Shown one piece after another: positions 43,274-54,209 of a stretch of 64,000 nucleotides of DNA. Every line of letters starts with the position of its first letter. Position 1 is the stretch's first letter. The DNA is from Ryuthela nishihirai (lineage: Eukaryota; Arthropoda; Arachnida; Araneae; Heptathelidae), in the NCBI GenBank assembly GCA_038380435.1, contig JAWZYU010000019.1, positions 19,493,801 through 19,557,800 on the forward strand, given 5' to 3'. The notes beneath the pieces were generated by a model. The model did not search any database. It worked only from the letters and a program-made list of their open reading frames with translations, and had not been told where the DNA came from. The translations under genes and the position numbers were made by a program.

Positions 43274-43627
43274 CTACAGACGTCTCTGTCGTTTACGTCT
43301 CAGAGCCTGAACGACGTTCTGCGGTAATCCCGGGGGCCAGGTTTCGGGCGGCTTCATCACCAGAGGTCCACGTAGTCTTGTAGGTGGTGGTGGGGTAGTG
43401 TCCTCCACGACAACAGCCCGTAGCATCGGACCACCAATCCCAGGTCGCGGCAACATCTTAATAGTGACGGCTGGAGGTGGGGGTGGCGGTGGAGGAGGTG
43501 GCACAATCACAGGTCGACGTAGCAATCGACGAATACGCGTTCGAAAGTGTTGTGGATCGCTCTCGTAGCCGGAGTCTACATCACTCGTCCAATTATGACC
43601 AAAATCCAAGTTGTCGTCGTCGTCCAT
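43274..43627 (-). CDS. Proline-rich acidic/basic protein, 117 aa
   Basis: ATG at 43627, just inside the right TIR. Acidic N-terminus (MDDDDNLDFG), then RIRRLLRRP, a run of ten prolines (residues 43-52), more Pro-rich sequence, and a basic end (RRKRQRRL). Mostly disordered by composition; a nuclear or DNA-binding accessory role is a guess. TATA-like GTATATAA on the minus strand at 43675-43668 lies 41 nt upstream of the ATG. Confidence 0.7.
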   Translation of the reverse strand: MDDDDNLDFGHNWTSDVDSGYESDPQHFRTRIRRLLRRPVIVPPPPPPPPPPAVTIKMLPRPGIGGPMLRAVVVEDTTPPPPTRLRGPLVMKPPETWPPGLPQNVVQALRRKRQRRL

Positions 43628-43667
43628 AACGTGTGGCTCAGAATAAATGTCAAACCTTTTTCAGCGG

Positions 43668-43675
43668 TTATATAC
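43668..43675 (-). promoter_or_regulatory. TATA box of the first leftward gene
   Basis: ttatatac on the plus strand, i.e. GTATATAA on the minus strand, between the right TIR and the ATG at 43627. Confidence 0.5.
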
Positions 43676-43739
43676 AGCCAGAACCGTGACCTTGGGGGGG
43701 GTTTACAAAGTACTTGGAAAATTACGAGTCAATTTCCGG

Positions 43740-43939
43740 GCGGTTGTAACATAGGGGTCAATTTCCGGTCGATTGCGACATAGGGGTCAAAGTTCAGAAG
43801 CCAGCGTGGCCCAGCACAGGTCAATTTCCGGTCGATTGTGACATAGGGGGTCCAGGTCGAGAAGGCAACGTGGACGATTGCGACATAGGGGGGGAAAGCA
43901 CTGTGCAAAGGGGGATCCGTATAATGTGATGAAACTACT
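43740..43939 (-). repeat. Polinton right terminal inverted repeat
   Basis: Reverse complement matches 26593-26790. Holds about four modules of the gcgacataggggtc / gtcaatttccggtcgattg type. Ends gatgaaactact, followed by the duplicated gaccgc. Confidence 0.95.
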
Positions 43940-44174
43940 GACCGCCGTCCGTCGGATGGGACGTTAAGCCGTGGCCCCGTGTGCGAAAGAGCCATACCCT
44001 CTGCACGTTAAAGAACACGCTGGATGGCCTTGACGGGAGGCTACCATCTGTCTCCCAACAGCTGTTCCAGTGGGTCCCCTCCCCCAACCTTCTCTGAGCC
44101 TTCGGGGTCCATGTGACCTGGCCATTTAGCCCATGGTGTGCAAAAAAGTGCCGCTCAGAGGTAAAACAACCCAA
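43940..44174 (+). mobile_element. Younger SINE-A, tail part, right of the Polinton
   Basis: Continues the SINE interrupted at 26592. Starts with the duplicated gaccgc and ends gaggtaaaacaacccaa. Confidence 0.93.
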
Positions 44175-44265
44175 CCCCTTCCTTCATACTTCTCTGAGCC
44201 CTTGGGGTCCTTGTGACCTGGCCATTTAGCCCATTGTGTGGAAAAAAGTGACTCTCAGATATCAA
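44175..44265 (+). mobile_element. Older SINE-A, right part of the nest
   Basis: Starts with ccccttccttcat (duplication of 26424-26436, one change) and continues with SINE-A tail sequence acttctctgagcccttgggg to gaaaaaagtgactctcaga. Confidence 0.85.
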
Positions 44266-45340
44266 TAATTCAATCCAAATAGATGTGGATATTCGGGATA
44301 ATGTCTTTTTATGTATATTTCAAACTCACAGTAATGTTAATAAAAATTTAATATTAATAAAAAGAATGATAAATAAGAAATACTGTAGATTGTAAATGCA
44401 TATCTTTCATCTCCTGAAACATTTTTTAATAACATTTCGGACATTCAATATCACTTTTTGAGGAAAATTCTGATAATCTCTCGTGGAGCAGCGACACAAG
44501 GTTACTACTAATTTGTTCTCTTATTAGTTGGAACTCGTTGTTGAAATTCGATACACAATTAGATTGACTAGCTGAGGATAAGAAGAAAGGAAACATTTTT
44601 CGGTTCTCTCATTTGAGGAGGACGAAACTTGCACAAGAAGAAGAGGATTAGCGACAGGAAACAGAAGAGAAGATTTTGAGTGTGAAGCAGAGTTTAACAA
44701 AGGGAAAGAAAAATTTAGTTCTGACCGTTTAGATTATAAAGAATTGGTTTTGTTTAATGAGTCTTTTTTTTTTACTTGAAAGCGTAAAACGCTTCTCCAG
44801 GTCACAAAGTGATGTTGCATTTTAGCTATTGCCGATATTTCTTTTCTGAGGGGTATTATTTATACTCATATAATTAGTTATACGAGTGTCAAAACCCTTC
44901 TAAACAGGAATGATGCAGAATCATTGCGAAGTAAGTGTTATTAATCAACTCTTGTGTTACTCTTTCATTCAATCAAAAGGGTTAAAATTTCCTTTGAGAA
45001 AGGCGACAAGTCGCTGTTGTCAACCCTTTGAAACACTCCAACATCAAAATCTTTAAAGGCTCCTAAATTGAATTAGTTTTTTCACTTAATGATAACAATT
45101 GCAAACATTATTACTACACAACTTTACAATTTAAGAGGTAAAAGGGAAAATATAAGAAGCCAAAGATTTTAAAACAATGTTTCCCAAAACATGTATTTCC
45201 TCTTCTGAGCAAAGTCCTCATTTCTACAAAACTGTGTTAAGTCGTTCGATGCAAATCGCTCTCCAACTCATTAAATCTATCAGCAGTAGGTAGTTAAGTA
45301 AAGAGAAATTGCGAATATTGCTAGACAAGTGAGAAATTCA
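44266..45340. other. No gene seen
   Basis: AT-rich, no recognisable element. Confidence 0.3.
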
Positions 45341-45344
45341 AGCC

Positions 45345-45640
45345 TTCTACACCATATGGGAATCCTACACCAAAGAAGATTTGAAATGATCTGGAAAAAT
45401 CAAATACGGGTCTTCCTACACCAAAGAAGATTTGGAATGATCTGGAAAGATATAATACGGGTCTTACTGCACCAAAGAAAATTTGAAATGATGTGGAAAG
45501 ATCCGATATGGGGCTTGCTACAACAAAGAAGATTTGAAATGACGTGGAAAGATCCCACATGGGGCTTCCTACATCAAGGAAGATTTGAAATGATGTAGAA
45601 AGATCTAATATTTGGCTTCCTATACCAAAGAAGCAAGGGA
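45345..45640. repeat. Tandem repeat, ~60-bp unit, ~5 copies
   Basis: Units of ttcctacaccaaagaagatt, tgaaatgatctggaaagatc with increasing drift. Both strands stay open through it, which yields spurious ORFs. Confidence 0.85.
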
Positions 45641-45739
45641 CTGATTATTCTGCTGGATTCAACTTAATCAACTCATCTCGATCATCGATGACCTCGGGAG
45701 AGTAGAAGCCAGGAGGAACCTTTAAGCTCAAATGCTTCC

Positions 45740-47281
45740 GAAATCGAAGTTCTTAACCTTGTAAATTCGCTAAAAAACACTCGCAGTGTCGAACCAGATG
45801 GAATCCCTGTCATTATTCTAAAAATTCTTTCCCCATTAATTCCTGCACCTCTTTGTTAATTTTTTTAAATTTTTTTGTTAACTTTTTTTTTGTTAATTTT
45901 TTGTCTAATTAATGTTCCAACTCTCAGGAATTCCCAGTTCCATGGAAAGAAGCCACCATCTCACCTATACCTAAAATTTCAAATCCTTCTAACCCTCTGG
46001 ACTATCGACCTATTTCAGTTACATGTGCTTTAAGCAAAATTTTAGAAAAAGCCGTCGAGAGAAAATTATCGACTTTTGTTAAAAAAATTTAATTTACTTT
46101 CGTGCAGACGATTCGGGTTTAGGAAAAATCGGTCAAATGAAACTCTTATGACACTTCTTGTTAATCAATGGAGTTTGGTTTTAGACAGCAAAGTGAAAAG
46201 GGTTGTGGGTCTGGTTTCCCTTGACATCTCAAAAGCATTTGATTCAGTTGAACACAAACGTATCTTGCAAAAACGTCTGCTATAATCTTAATCTATCGCC
46301 CTCAGCTCTTTCCTGGTTTAAAAATCACCTCAACGACCGTGCTATCCGAACTAAATTAAGTACTAATGAGATCTCTACACCTCTTAAAATCATCGGGGAG
46401 TACCTCAAGGAACCATTCTTAGCCCACATCTCTTCAACCTTTTTGATAATGATCTTCTAGAATCTTCCACCAACTACAATATTTTTATGTATGCAGACGA
46501 TTGTCTTCTTTCTTTTACAACAAGTTCTTTCACTTCTCTAAAATAAGAAATAGCAAACAATATTCATGATGTGCTTCATTGGTATACTAAAAATGGATTC
46601 ACTGTCAATATAAAAAAAAACAATATTATTTTTCTTTCAACTTCAAATTCTCCCACGCCTGACACAAATATTAAAATTAATAACACCCATATTACAGTTT
46701 CCACTTCCATGAAATACTTAGGTATGACGATAGATAATAATCTTGACTTTGGAACCCACATTAATAAAACCGTCGCTTCAGCTTCTAAAAGAACTTATAT
46801 ATTGAGGTATACATTCGAAACTATATATCTTCATTGTGCCTCCACTCTTTTTGGTATTAATAAAAAGAACTCTTATAAATTAGAAAAAGTTCAAAATGAA
46901 GCTCTCAAAATCATCAGCAAAATCTATTTTAACAAACGAGAATCTCTAACACTTACTGATATTCGTTCCAACTACCAAATTCCCACTCGTGAATCTAGAA
47001 GAAAGCTGCGGTTTATTACCCTTATTCACGACACCATTTATAACAAGTCTCATCCCCTCCATTCGATTCTTACAACCTATATTCGATTACGACATCGCCA
47101 CATCCTTCGCTCTGATAATAAAATGTTTTCTACTCCCAAGATTTTCAAAACTAAGTATGTTGAAATTTCTTTTGCCTTTCAAGCAACCTCAACTTGGAAC
47201 TCTCTACCGAGCGATATCACTTCTTTAAATTCTAAAACAAAATTAAAAAACTATATTACTCCAATCCTATTAGAATATTGA
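45740..47281 (+). mobile_element. LINE remnant 3 (reverse transcriptase)
   Basis: Frameshifted plus-strand RT. Pieces in order: VEPDGIPV-type RT block near 45795, YRPISVT near 46005, RRFGFRKNRSNETL (46100), LVSLDISKAFDSVEHKRI (46215), LSWFKNHLNDRAIR (46310), YADD (about 46490), and then a long open C-terminal piece at 46571-47281 with MKYLGMTIDNNLDFGTHI and TSTWNSLPSDI. Jockey/CR1-like order of blocks. The N-terminal endonuclease was not found. Confidence 0.85.
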
Positions 47282-47285
47282 AACG

Positions 47286-48094
47286 TTTGATCAACAACAT
47301 CTCCTCATCCCTATTCCCACTCTCCATCTTTGCCCTTTGTCCGGATTATCCGTAATCTTTTTTTTTTCCTGTTCATTCATTTAATATTACTCTCTGTTGT
47401 CTTAAACCTTCCTTTTCTTCCCCCTAAGTTTACTATGTTTCTTATCATATTTCATATTATATGTTTGTCTTCGTCTGTGCAACGTCATTTTGTTTATATA
47501 TGTATTAAATAATTATGCGATTCCTGTAAATATGTTTGTATTTTTGTACTATCATCAATATTTTTTCAATTTCTCAAAATGTACTGGGGCGTCAAGCCAC
47601 TTGAATGTTTATATTATTATCCAAAATTACCTGTACCTTGGCTTTACTGTAACCACCTGCATGAAATAAATTATTATATTATTATAAAACAAATGGCAAC
47701 TGGGGGAGACTATGAGGCTGCTCAGTTGACGCTTCAACAGTTCTCATCTATCAATGGTTGACTAAGAGAACCTTGACCTCGATCTATGAGAATCCTTGAA
47801 GTATCAATTGCGCAGTCGCAGAGTTTCCTTTTAATCTCTCGAGTTGCCACCGGTGCCATGACATTGGTGGAGGCTTGGCTTTGGTAGAATGTTAAACTCG
47901 TTACTTAAGGCCTTCTTTTTGAATGAGCATAACATTCTTGTCGAAAATTGCAAAATACAGGGAATCTGCGAAATGAAGAGACTCCACATGCCAATTCGAA
48001 AAATAAACATGGCACCGTTTCGAAAATCTATTGAAACGGACGGGATGGCGCCTGGCAATAGGAAAAATTAATGTGGCACCCTTCTGGAAATAGG
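47286..48094. other. No gene seen
   Basis: The first part may be LINE-3 3' UTR. Nothing else recognised. Confidence 0.3.
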
Positions 48095-48330
48095 CTTTTT
48101 GTTTTACCTCTGAACGTTACTTTTTTTTATTACAAATAATGGGCTAAATGTCCAGGTCACAAGGACTCCAAAGGCCTAGAGTTGGGAAGCAGCAGGGGAT
48201 TCAATGGACAGAAAACAGAAAAACTTTCTGTCAAGGCCATCCAGCTCTCTCTTTTAAAATGCACTGGGCATGGCTGTCTTTCACACGGAGCCACGGCTTA
48301 ACTTACTATCTGATGGATAGGAGCTTTCTA
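48095..48330 (-). mobile_element. Older SINE-A interrupted by a younger one
   Basis: Tail-first degraded copy (gttttacctctgaacgttac onward). At its right edge (48308-48330) a 23-bp word starting atctgatggatagg is duplicated at 48723-48745, flanking the younger SINE-A. Confidence 0.82.
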
Positions 48331-48722
48331 GATTTGATTGTTTTACCTCTGAGCGGCACTTTTTTGCACACCATGGGCTAAATGGCCAGGTCACATGGAC
48401 CCCGAAGGCTCAGAGAAGGTTGGGGGAGGGGACCCACTGGAACAGCTGTTGGGAGACAGATGGTAGCCTCCGTCAAGGCCATCCAGCGTGTTCTTTAACG
48501 TGCAGAGGGTATGACTCTCCCGCACACGGGGCCACGGCTTAACGTCCCATCCGACGGACGGCGACCTTTCCAAGCCCATCGGTGTCCCTTACTGACCGTG
48601 GGCAGGGCGGGGAATTTTGCGGAGATAAATCTCAACGCTGACCCAGCTGGGTCTCGAACCTGGGAACTACAGATTACGAGCCTGGCGCGCTACCGACCGA
48701 ACCCCCCCCCCCCCCGCCCCCC
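48331..48722 (-). mobile_element. Younger SINE-A, full length
   Basis: Tail-first, from gatttgattgttttacctc to a C-rich end after ctggcgcgctaccgaccgaa. Perfect 23-bp target duplication (48308-48330 / 48723-48745). Confidence 0.9.
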
Positions 48723-48745
48723 ATCTGATGGATAGGAGCTTTCTA

Positions 48746-50635
48746 AAAGTCCACCCAAGTTCAATGGTAACAAATTGAACTTGGAAAGGTCATTAATGAC
48801 TCGGAATGTAGGGTGTAAGAATAACAACACAAAAGGGGTTTGTGGAGAAAATCTGAAAACAGGCACAGTGAGATCTCTTTCTTCAACTTGGGAACGTTAG
48901 ATAACGAGCCTTAGGCAATACAGACTGAGACAACCCCAGCACTCTAGAAATATTCAGATCGATATGATGCCCATTTGGAAATTGAGAAAATCGACATGGT
49001 GTCCTTACAAAAGTTTTCGAAAAAAAAGTACGATACTAAACTTGATATAAAGCAGCGAATGCACTTGTATAGGATCAGAAATGTCTCTTCTGTTTAACCT
49101 AGAATGGGCAACCGATGTTCCCAATCCCCACGAGACTGAAGATGGCTTTGAGCAGCAGGTCGCGCGGAAACACAGCAAGCGTCGCTGCTTCCACCTTCTC
49201 TTTAAACTCTGGAGCATCCTCAGTGAAAACGTCAGCAGCGGGGGTTTCAAAATAAATGTATTTCGTTTCAACACTCGTATACCGCAGTAAACTCTGGTTT
49301 ACTTTTCTTTGCAACGCACACAATCGCTACGTAATTAGCCTCTCAAGAGTAGGCCCTACGGGGCGATGCTGTCACCCCGTCGCTATTCTGCCGTCACTCA
49401 GTAAACGCGGCTGATAAAAAAATATTAGCCATCATTCCACTTCATCTGCGCAGACGGACGCATCGCGAGGAAAAGAGGGGGAAGGTGAAAGAGCGCTAAT
49501 GCAACATGCTCTGCGACGACCCATTCTCGCTTCTTCCCCCCTCCAAAAATACATTTTTTGCATTCTCCCTTTAATATTCGCCCTGACCACTGCAACCAAA
49601 GCATTGTGGGCTACTCGCTCTGTAATTAGGTTGTGGTATGAGACTCCTGACACCTAAACAAAAGTGCATAAAGAAATAGATAAAAAAAAGAGAGAAGAGT
49701 TGGCATTTCAGGAAACGTCGGTGTATGCATGTGTGTGCCGGGGCTGCGATGCCTGAGGCTCTGGAGCCATCATCATCGGGCGCGTGAGCTCATGCCGGGT
49801 CCGGCACCTTCCTCAAGCGAGCGGTGGTCCCGCCAGCAGTCAAGGTCAATCGTCGGCTGTGAAAAAGGGGCAGGACTTTGTAGCCTTGGCCTTTCTAACA
49901 CCTCTGCCTTCGATGCTGGCTGGCAGTGGGGCCTCCAACTTCAGCTGGTGTAAAAGGTGAGATACGTCCCGCCCCGGGAGAGGCAGAGAGGGAACTCAGC
50001 AATGCCCCAAGTGGTAGGGAGTAGTTACGTTTGCATTATGCGTCGCCAACTTCCACAGTGCGTGGGTTGGAAAAATTATATTTTCGCTTTAACTGCAATC
50101 GCTTCACAGGGACATAAACGAAGCTAGCGGTTTCATTATATTCTCTCTTTGTCAGCCACGGTGATTCTGAGAAGCTCACCGGAAATGATGCAGTCCTTGA
50201 GACGTGAATCTCCGGCATTCTGGAAACGAACACGTGAAGTTGTTTATTACAGTAGTTCGACATGAACTGGGCACTGCATTCGGTTAAGTCATTAGTGGTG
50301 GAAAGAATCTTGCAATGCAATTGCAGTTTCTTACGAAGCATTGCGAAAATATTTCGCGAAAGAGAATTTTTTTTTTTACATTGGATACCGAGTCCATTTA
50401 TATCATGATACACGAGGAGGTATCTGTCTGGGCTTCAATTTCGAGAAATTTCCGAAACGTCAACTAAATATCGTTTCTAAAAATCATTTTATCTGCAGTT
50501 CTTCTTAAAGCTGTTTTTCGTTAGGTTTGAAACAAAAACGAAATATGGATCTTTAATTGGTTTCATCGGCAGATTTGCAAATGAGTACCTGTCCTGCATG
50601 CATTGTTCAGAGGATGGCTTCTCAATAGTTTTGTG
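48746..50635. other. No recognised gene; GC-rich blocks
   Basis: GC-richer sequence at about 49080-49980 with several short ORFs on both strands, none with a recognisable domain. Confidence 0.3.
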
Positions 50636-50639
50636 GCAG

Positions 50640-50697
50640 AGACTTGGGTTCGAGTCCCCGGTAAGGCATGAATGTTTGTGTTGTCTTTCTGCTGAAC
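50640..50697 (+). mobile_element. SINE-B fragment
   Basis: gacttgggttcgagtccccg through gttgtctttctgctga only; both ends are missing. Confidence 0.7.
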
Positions 50698-50739
50698 CAC
50701 TGAAGGGAAGAAACTTTTATTTGGACGTGGAGGGTGAAA

Positions 50740-51170
50740 ACCTGTAAAGAGGACGAAGACTTATAAGCTTATGCGGAGTGAAAACTCGCGAAGAATTTTT
50801 GTTTTATCTGGAAGACGAAACTTGCGAAGAGAACATTTTGTGTAGAACGAAACTTGTGAAGAGAACATTTTGTGGAGGGCGAAACTGTGAAGGGGGACAT
50901 TTTATGGAGGTCGAAACTTGTGAAGAGAACATTTTGTGGAGGTCGAAAAATGCGAAGAGAACGTTTGTGAAGGACTAAACTGTATGAAGAGAACATTTTG
51001 TGGAGGACGAAAACTTGTGAAGAGAACATTTTGTGGAAGACGGAACTGCGAAGAGAACGTTTTGTGGAGGTCGAAAATTACTAAGAGAACATCTTGTGGA
51101 GGACGAAACTGTGAAGAGAACATTTTGTGGAGGACGAAACGTCTGATGACAGAAACATTCAAGTGCAGAT
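50740..51170. repeat. Degenerate ~33-36-bp tandem repeat, about 12 copies
   Basis: Variants of gtgaagagaacattttgtgg followed by aggacgaaact. ORFs on both strands through this block are repeats of the same peptide and not evidence for a gene. Confidence 0.85.
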
Positions 51171-51867
51171 GATAGCCGAAATCTGTGAAGAGAAGACGAA
51201 AAACATTCTATGGTGGATCGCAGTCCCTTTTCTCCGCCGCGATTCTCTAAAGGTGATCCCACTTCGAAACATTTAAGCGCCCATTTTATAAAAATCTTCC
51301 ATCAACCATTTCAAGAGACGTAATCATTAAGACATTTACTACACTTTCATCGCCTTCCATTCATAAAACCGTTATAGGTCACACAAATACTAAAACGTAA
51401 TGACTTCTCGGAATAACATCCGAAGCAGCATCGATGGCGTGTCGCGATTTTGATCTCCTTCAGAAGGAACTGGACACCGATTCCTCGTCTTCTTGATCTT
51501 CCGTCTTGCTGTCGCGTGATGTCATCACTCTCGCGCTTTGCCGCAGATGAATGGCCGAAGATAGAAGCTCGAATCGGGCAGCCATGCGGACTGGCTTATC
51601 GGCACATTACGGTAATAAGCTCGCGGGCCCGGCGTGGCGACTGTCACTGCTCTGGCGGCATCTGACAGAATGGGGCCGCCATGACACACGGCCGAGCTCG
51701 CACTCGACAAAGACGGCTTCACGGCCAAGACCACTACTGTGACACGTGAGTTACTTTTCCCACATAGCTTAGGATGTGGCAGGCAAAAAGAGGAGGTCGT
51801 AAAGGTTATCCAAAGATCATCTATAAACTGACTTGACTGGATAAGGTAGATGAAGAAAAAATATACG
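51171..51867. other. No recognised gene
   Basis: GC-richer at 51420-51760 with overlapping short ORFs; nothing recognised. Confidence 0.3.
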
Positions 51868-51869
51868 TT

Positions 51870-51992
51870 AGGGTAGCTCGGTTGTTTTACCTCTGAGAAG
51901 TATTTTTTGTGTGATCAAATGGCTAAGTGTCAAGGACCTAAAAGTTCAGAGAAGGTTGGGAAAGGGAATCCGTGGACAGCATTTAGGAAGCA
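51870..51992 (-). mobile_element. SINE-A fragment, degraded
   Basis: gctcggttgttttacctctg through cagagaaggttgggaaaggg; the rest is unrecognisable. Confidence 0.7.
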
Positions 51993-52126
51993 AATTGAGT
52001 GTCTCTTGTTCCTCACAGACGACAGAGTTGGAATTAGCAGAGAAAATTTCAACCAAGCATAGTTGAGGCTCAAATCTCGAAACATCTGATTACGTTGTAA
52101 TAATGAGTTGGAAAAAAAAATTTCCT

Positions 52127-52200
52127 GACTGAGATTCGAACCCAGGTCTCTCAGAAACATGTTGGGCGTCTTAACCGCTAACCACCAAGGAACTGACCAT
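52127..52200 (-). other. tRNA-like sequence
   Basis: The minus strand has a ttggtggttagcggttaa A-box region and gggttcgaatctc B box. Looks like a SINE head or pseudo-tRNA. Confidence 0.5.
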
Positions 52201-53043
52201 TTCTTCAACTAAGTAACATATAAGCCTTGCTGTTGATTCATCAATGGCGCCATCTCTTATCAGGAATTATGCAGCCAAGCCGCCACATGTTTGATGATAG
52301 TAATATTTGTCCCTCACTCTCACAGCGCAGGATAATCAATTTTTATCAATTTATTATTTCAAATGCTTCTTGTCTACAGGACTTTTCCTATGATAATTTA
52401 TTACTGAATAGTTTATATAATATTTTTCTAAATAAAATATTTTTTCACAAAATAACTAAACGACCCCGGAAGTGTAAAATACAAAACTCCACTTACCCCT
52501 ATTACCTTAGTATGTAGCATACAGCTGAGCTGATATACTTACATAAGTATGTGGTACTTAAACCGTACGTAAAACAAATGTATGTCTGGTATTCCACGGA
52601 ATTTGGGCCAGGAAAAAATATTTCAAGCAAAAAAAAAAACATTTATGTGAATTTACAACTAAATTTGCCGCTGAATATTATTAAAATGCTTTTAAAAGCA
52701 ACTTCATCTATAAAAAATTAGGTTCGACAAATCTGAATTTCAGTAGCTAATTTTTCTCTATTCAGATGATGTATGAACCCATACCACGTGATAACATTAT
52801 CAGGTGCTCTGGCAGCTGAGCTTCTGAAAATATTTCAAATAACGAGGTATAATGACCACTTCTTTCAATTCAGTGTTAATTGAGAGACTAATTATTAAAA
52901 GAGTGAAGAAATATTTTTAGTTAGCGGAAAAGTTGTTTCAGCTGGGCAGGGACCAAATACTCGGACTACTGATAACACATCTAATGCCTGGACTGCTAAT
53001 CTAGAAAGAGAGCCATTTTATACTTCTGAAAAAATATACTGAA
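52201..53043. other. No gene seen
   Basis: AT-rich. Confidence 0.3.
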
Positions 53044-53698
53044 GGATTGGGCTGTTTTACTTCTGAACGGCACTTTTTTGACAAAAATTGGACTAAATGG
53101 CAAGGTCACAAGGATCCTGAGGATCATCCTGGAGAAGGGGACTTCTGAGGGAGGGAACCCACTGGACACTGTTAGGAGACAGATAGTAGCTTCCCGTCAA
53201 GGCCATCCAACGTGTTTTTTAACGAGCACAAGGTATGGCTCTCTCACATACGGTGGAAAGCCCACTGTCCGTCGGATGGGACGTTAAACCGTGGCCCCGT
53301 GTGCGGGAGAGCCATACCCTGTGCACGTTAAAGAACACGCTGAATGGCCTTGACGGGAGGCTACCATCTGTCTCCCAACAGCTGTTCCAGTGGGTCCCCT
53401 CCCCCAACCTTCTCTGAGCCTTCGGGGTCCATGTGACCTGGCCATTTAGCCCATGATGTGCAAAAAAGTGCCGCTCAGAGGTAAAACAACCCAAATCACA
53501 TACGGAGACACGACTTAATTGCCCATCCGACGGACGGCGGCTCTTTAAAGCCCATCGATGTCCCCTACTAAGCGAGGGCAGGGTGGGGAGTTTTGCGGAG
53601 ATAAATCTCAACGCTGGCCCAGGCGGAACACGAACCTGGGCACTGCAGATTACGAGCCTGGCCATGGCGCGATACAGACTGAGCAACTCTCGTCCTCC
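53044..53698 (-). mobile_element. Older SINE-A, split by a younger inverted SINE-A
   Basis: Tail-first copy: 53044-53253, then 53506-53698 (agacacgacttaattgccca to gagcaactctcgtcctccc). Confidence 0.85.
53254..53495 (+). mobile_element. Younger SINE-A, 5' truncated, nested
   Basis: Head-truncated copy from tggaaagcccactgtccgtc to aaaacaacccaaa, flanked by the 10-bp repeat tcacatacgg (53244-53253, 53496-53505). Confidence 0.88.
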
Positions 53699-53822
53699 CA
53701 CGCACTAAAGGAATCATTTATTCTGCCGTAGACGAGGAAAGAGATGGGAAAGGTTTTGGAGAGGGACAGTGTTCTTCCAGTGAAACGTCATATATATAAG
53801 ATAATACACTGTTCTTGGTTCT

Positions 53823-54208
53823 TGAGTGGGGTTGTTTTACCTCTGAGCGGCACTTTTTTGCACACCACGGGCTAAATGGCCAGGTCACATGGACCCCGAA
53901 GGCTCAGAGAAGGTTGGGGGAGGGCACCCACTGGAACAGATGTTGGGAGACAGATGGTAGCCTCCCGTCAAGGCCATCCAGCGTGTTCTTTAACGTGCAC
54001 CGGGTATGGCTCTCCCGCCCACGGAACCACGGCTTAACGTCCCATCCGACGGACGGCGGCCTTTCCAAGCCCATCGGTGTCCCCTACTGACCGTGGGCAG
54101 GGCGGAGAATTTTGCGGAGATAAATCTCAACGCTGACCCAGCTGGGACTCGAACCTGGGAACTACAGATTACGAGCCTGGCGTGCTACCGACTGAGCCAC
54201 CCCGCCCT
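53823..54208 (-). mobile_element. SINE-A, full length
   Basis: Tail-first, from gtggggttgttttacctctg to ccgactgagccaccccgccc. Confidence 0.9.
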
Positions 54209-54209
54209 T

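Larger units (their letters stand above)
26593..43939. mobile_element. Complete Polinton/Maverick (adintovirus-like) element, 17,347 bp
   Basis: The ends are agtagtttcatcac and gtgatgaaactact, with ~200-bp terminal inverted repeats and a perfect 6-bp target duplication (gaccgc). A 6-bp duplication and AG...CT ends are the known hallmarks of Polintons. It contains protein-primed polymerase, chromodomain integrase, adenain-like protease, FtsK/A32-like ATPase and both jelly-roll capsid proteins, all open. The polymerase runs rightward; everything from 43627 to 36142 runs leftward. It inserted into a SINE-A. Confidence 0.97.

Noticed and set aside
49729..49953. 74-aa ORF followed by aaaaggtgagatac (splice-donor-like)
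   Set aside because: An in-frame stop (TAA) precedes the donor, so it cannot be a coding exon in that frame.
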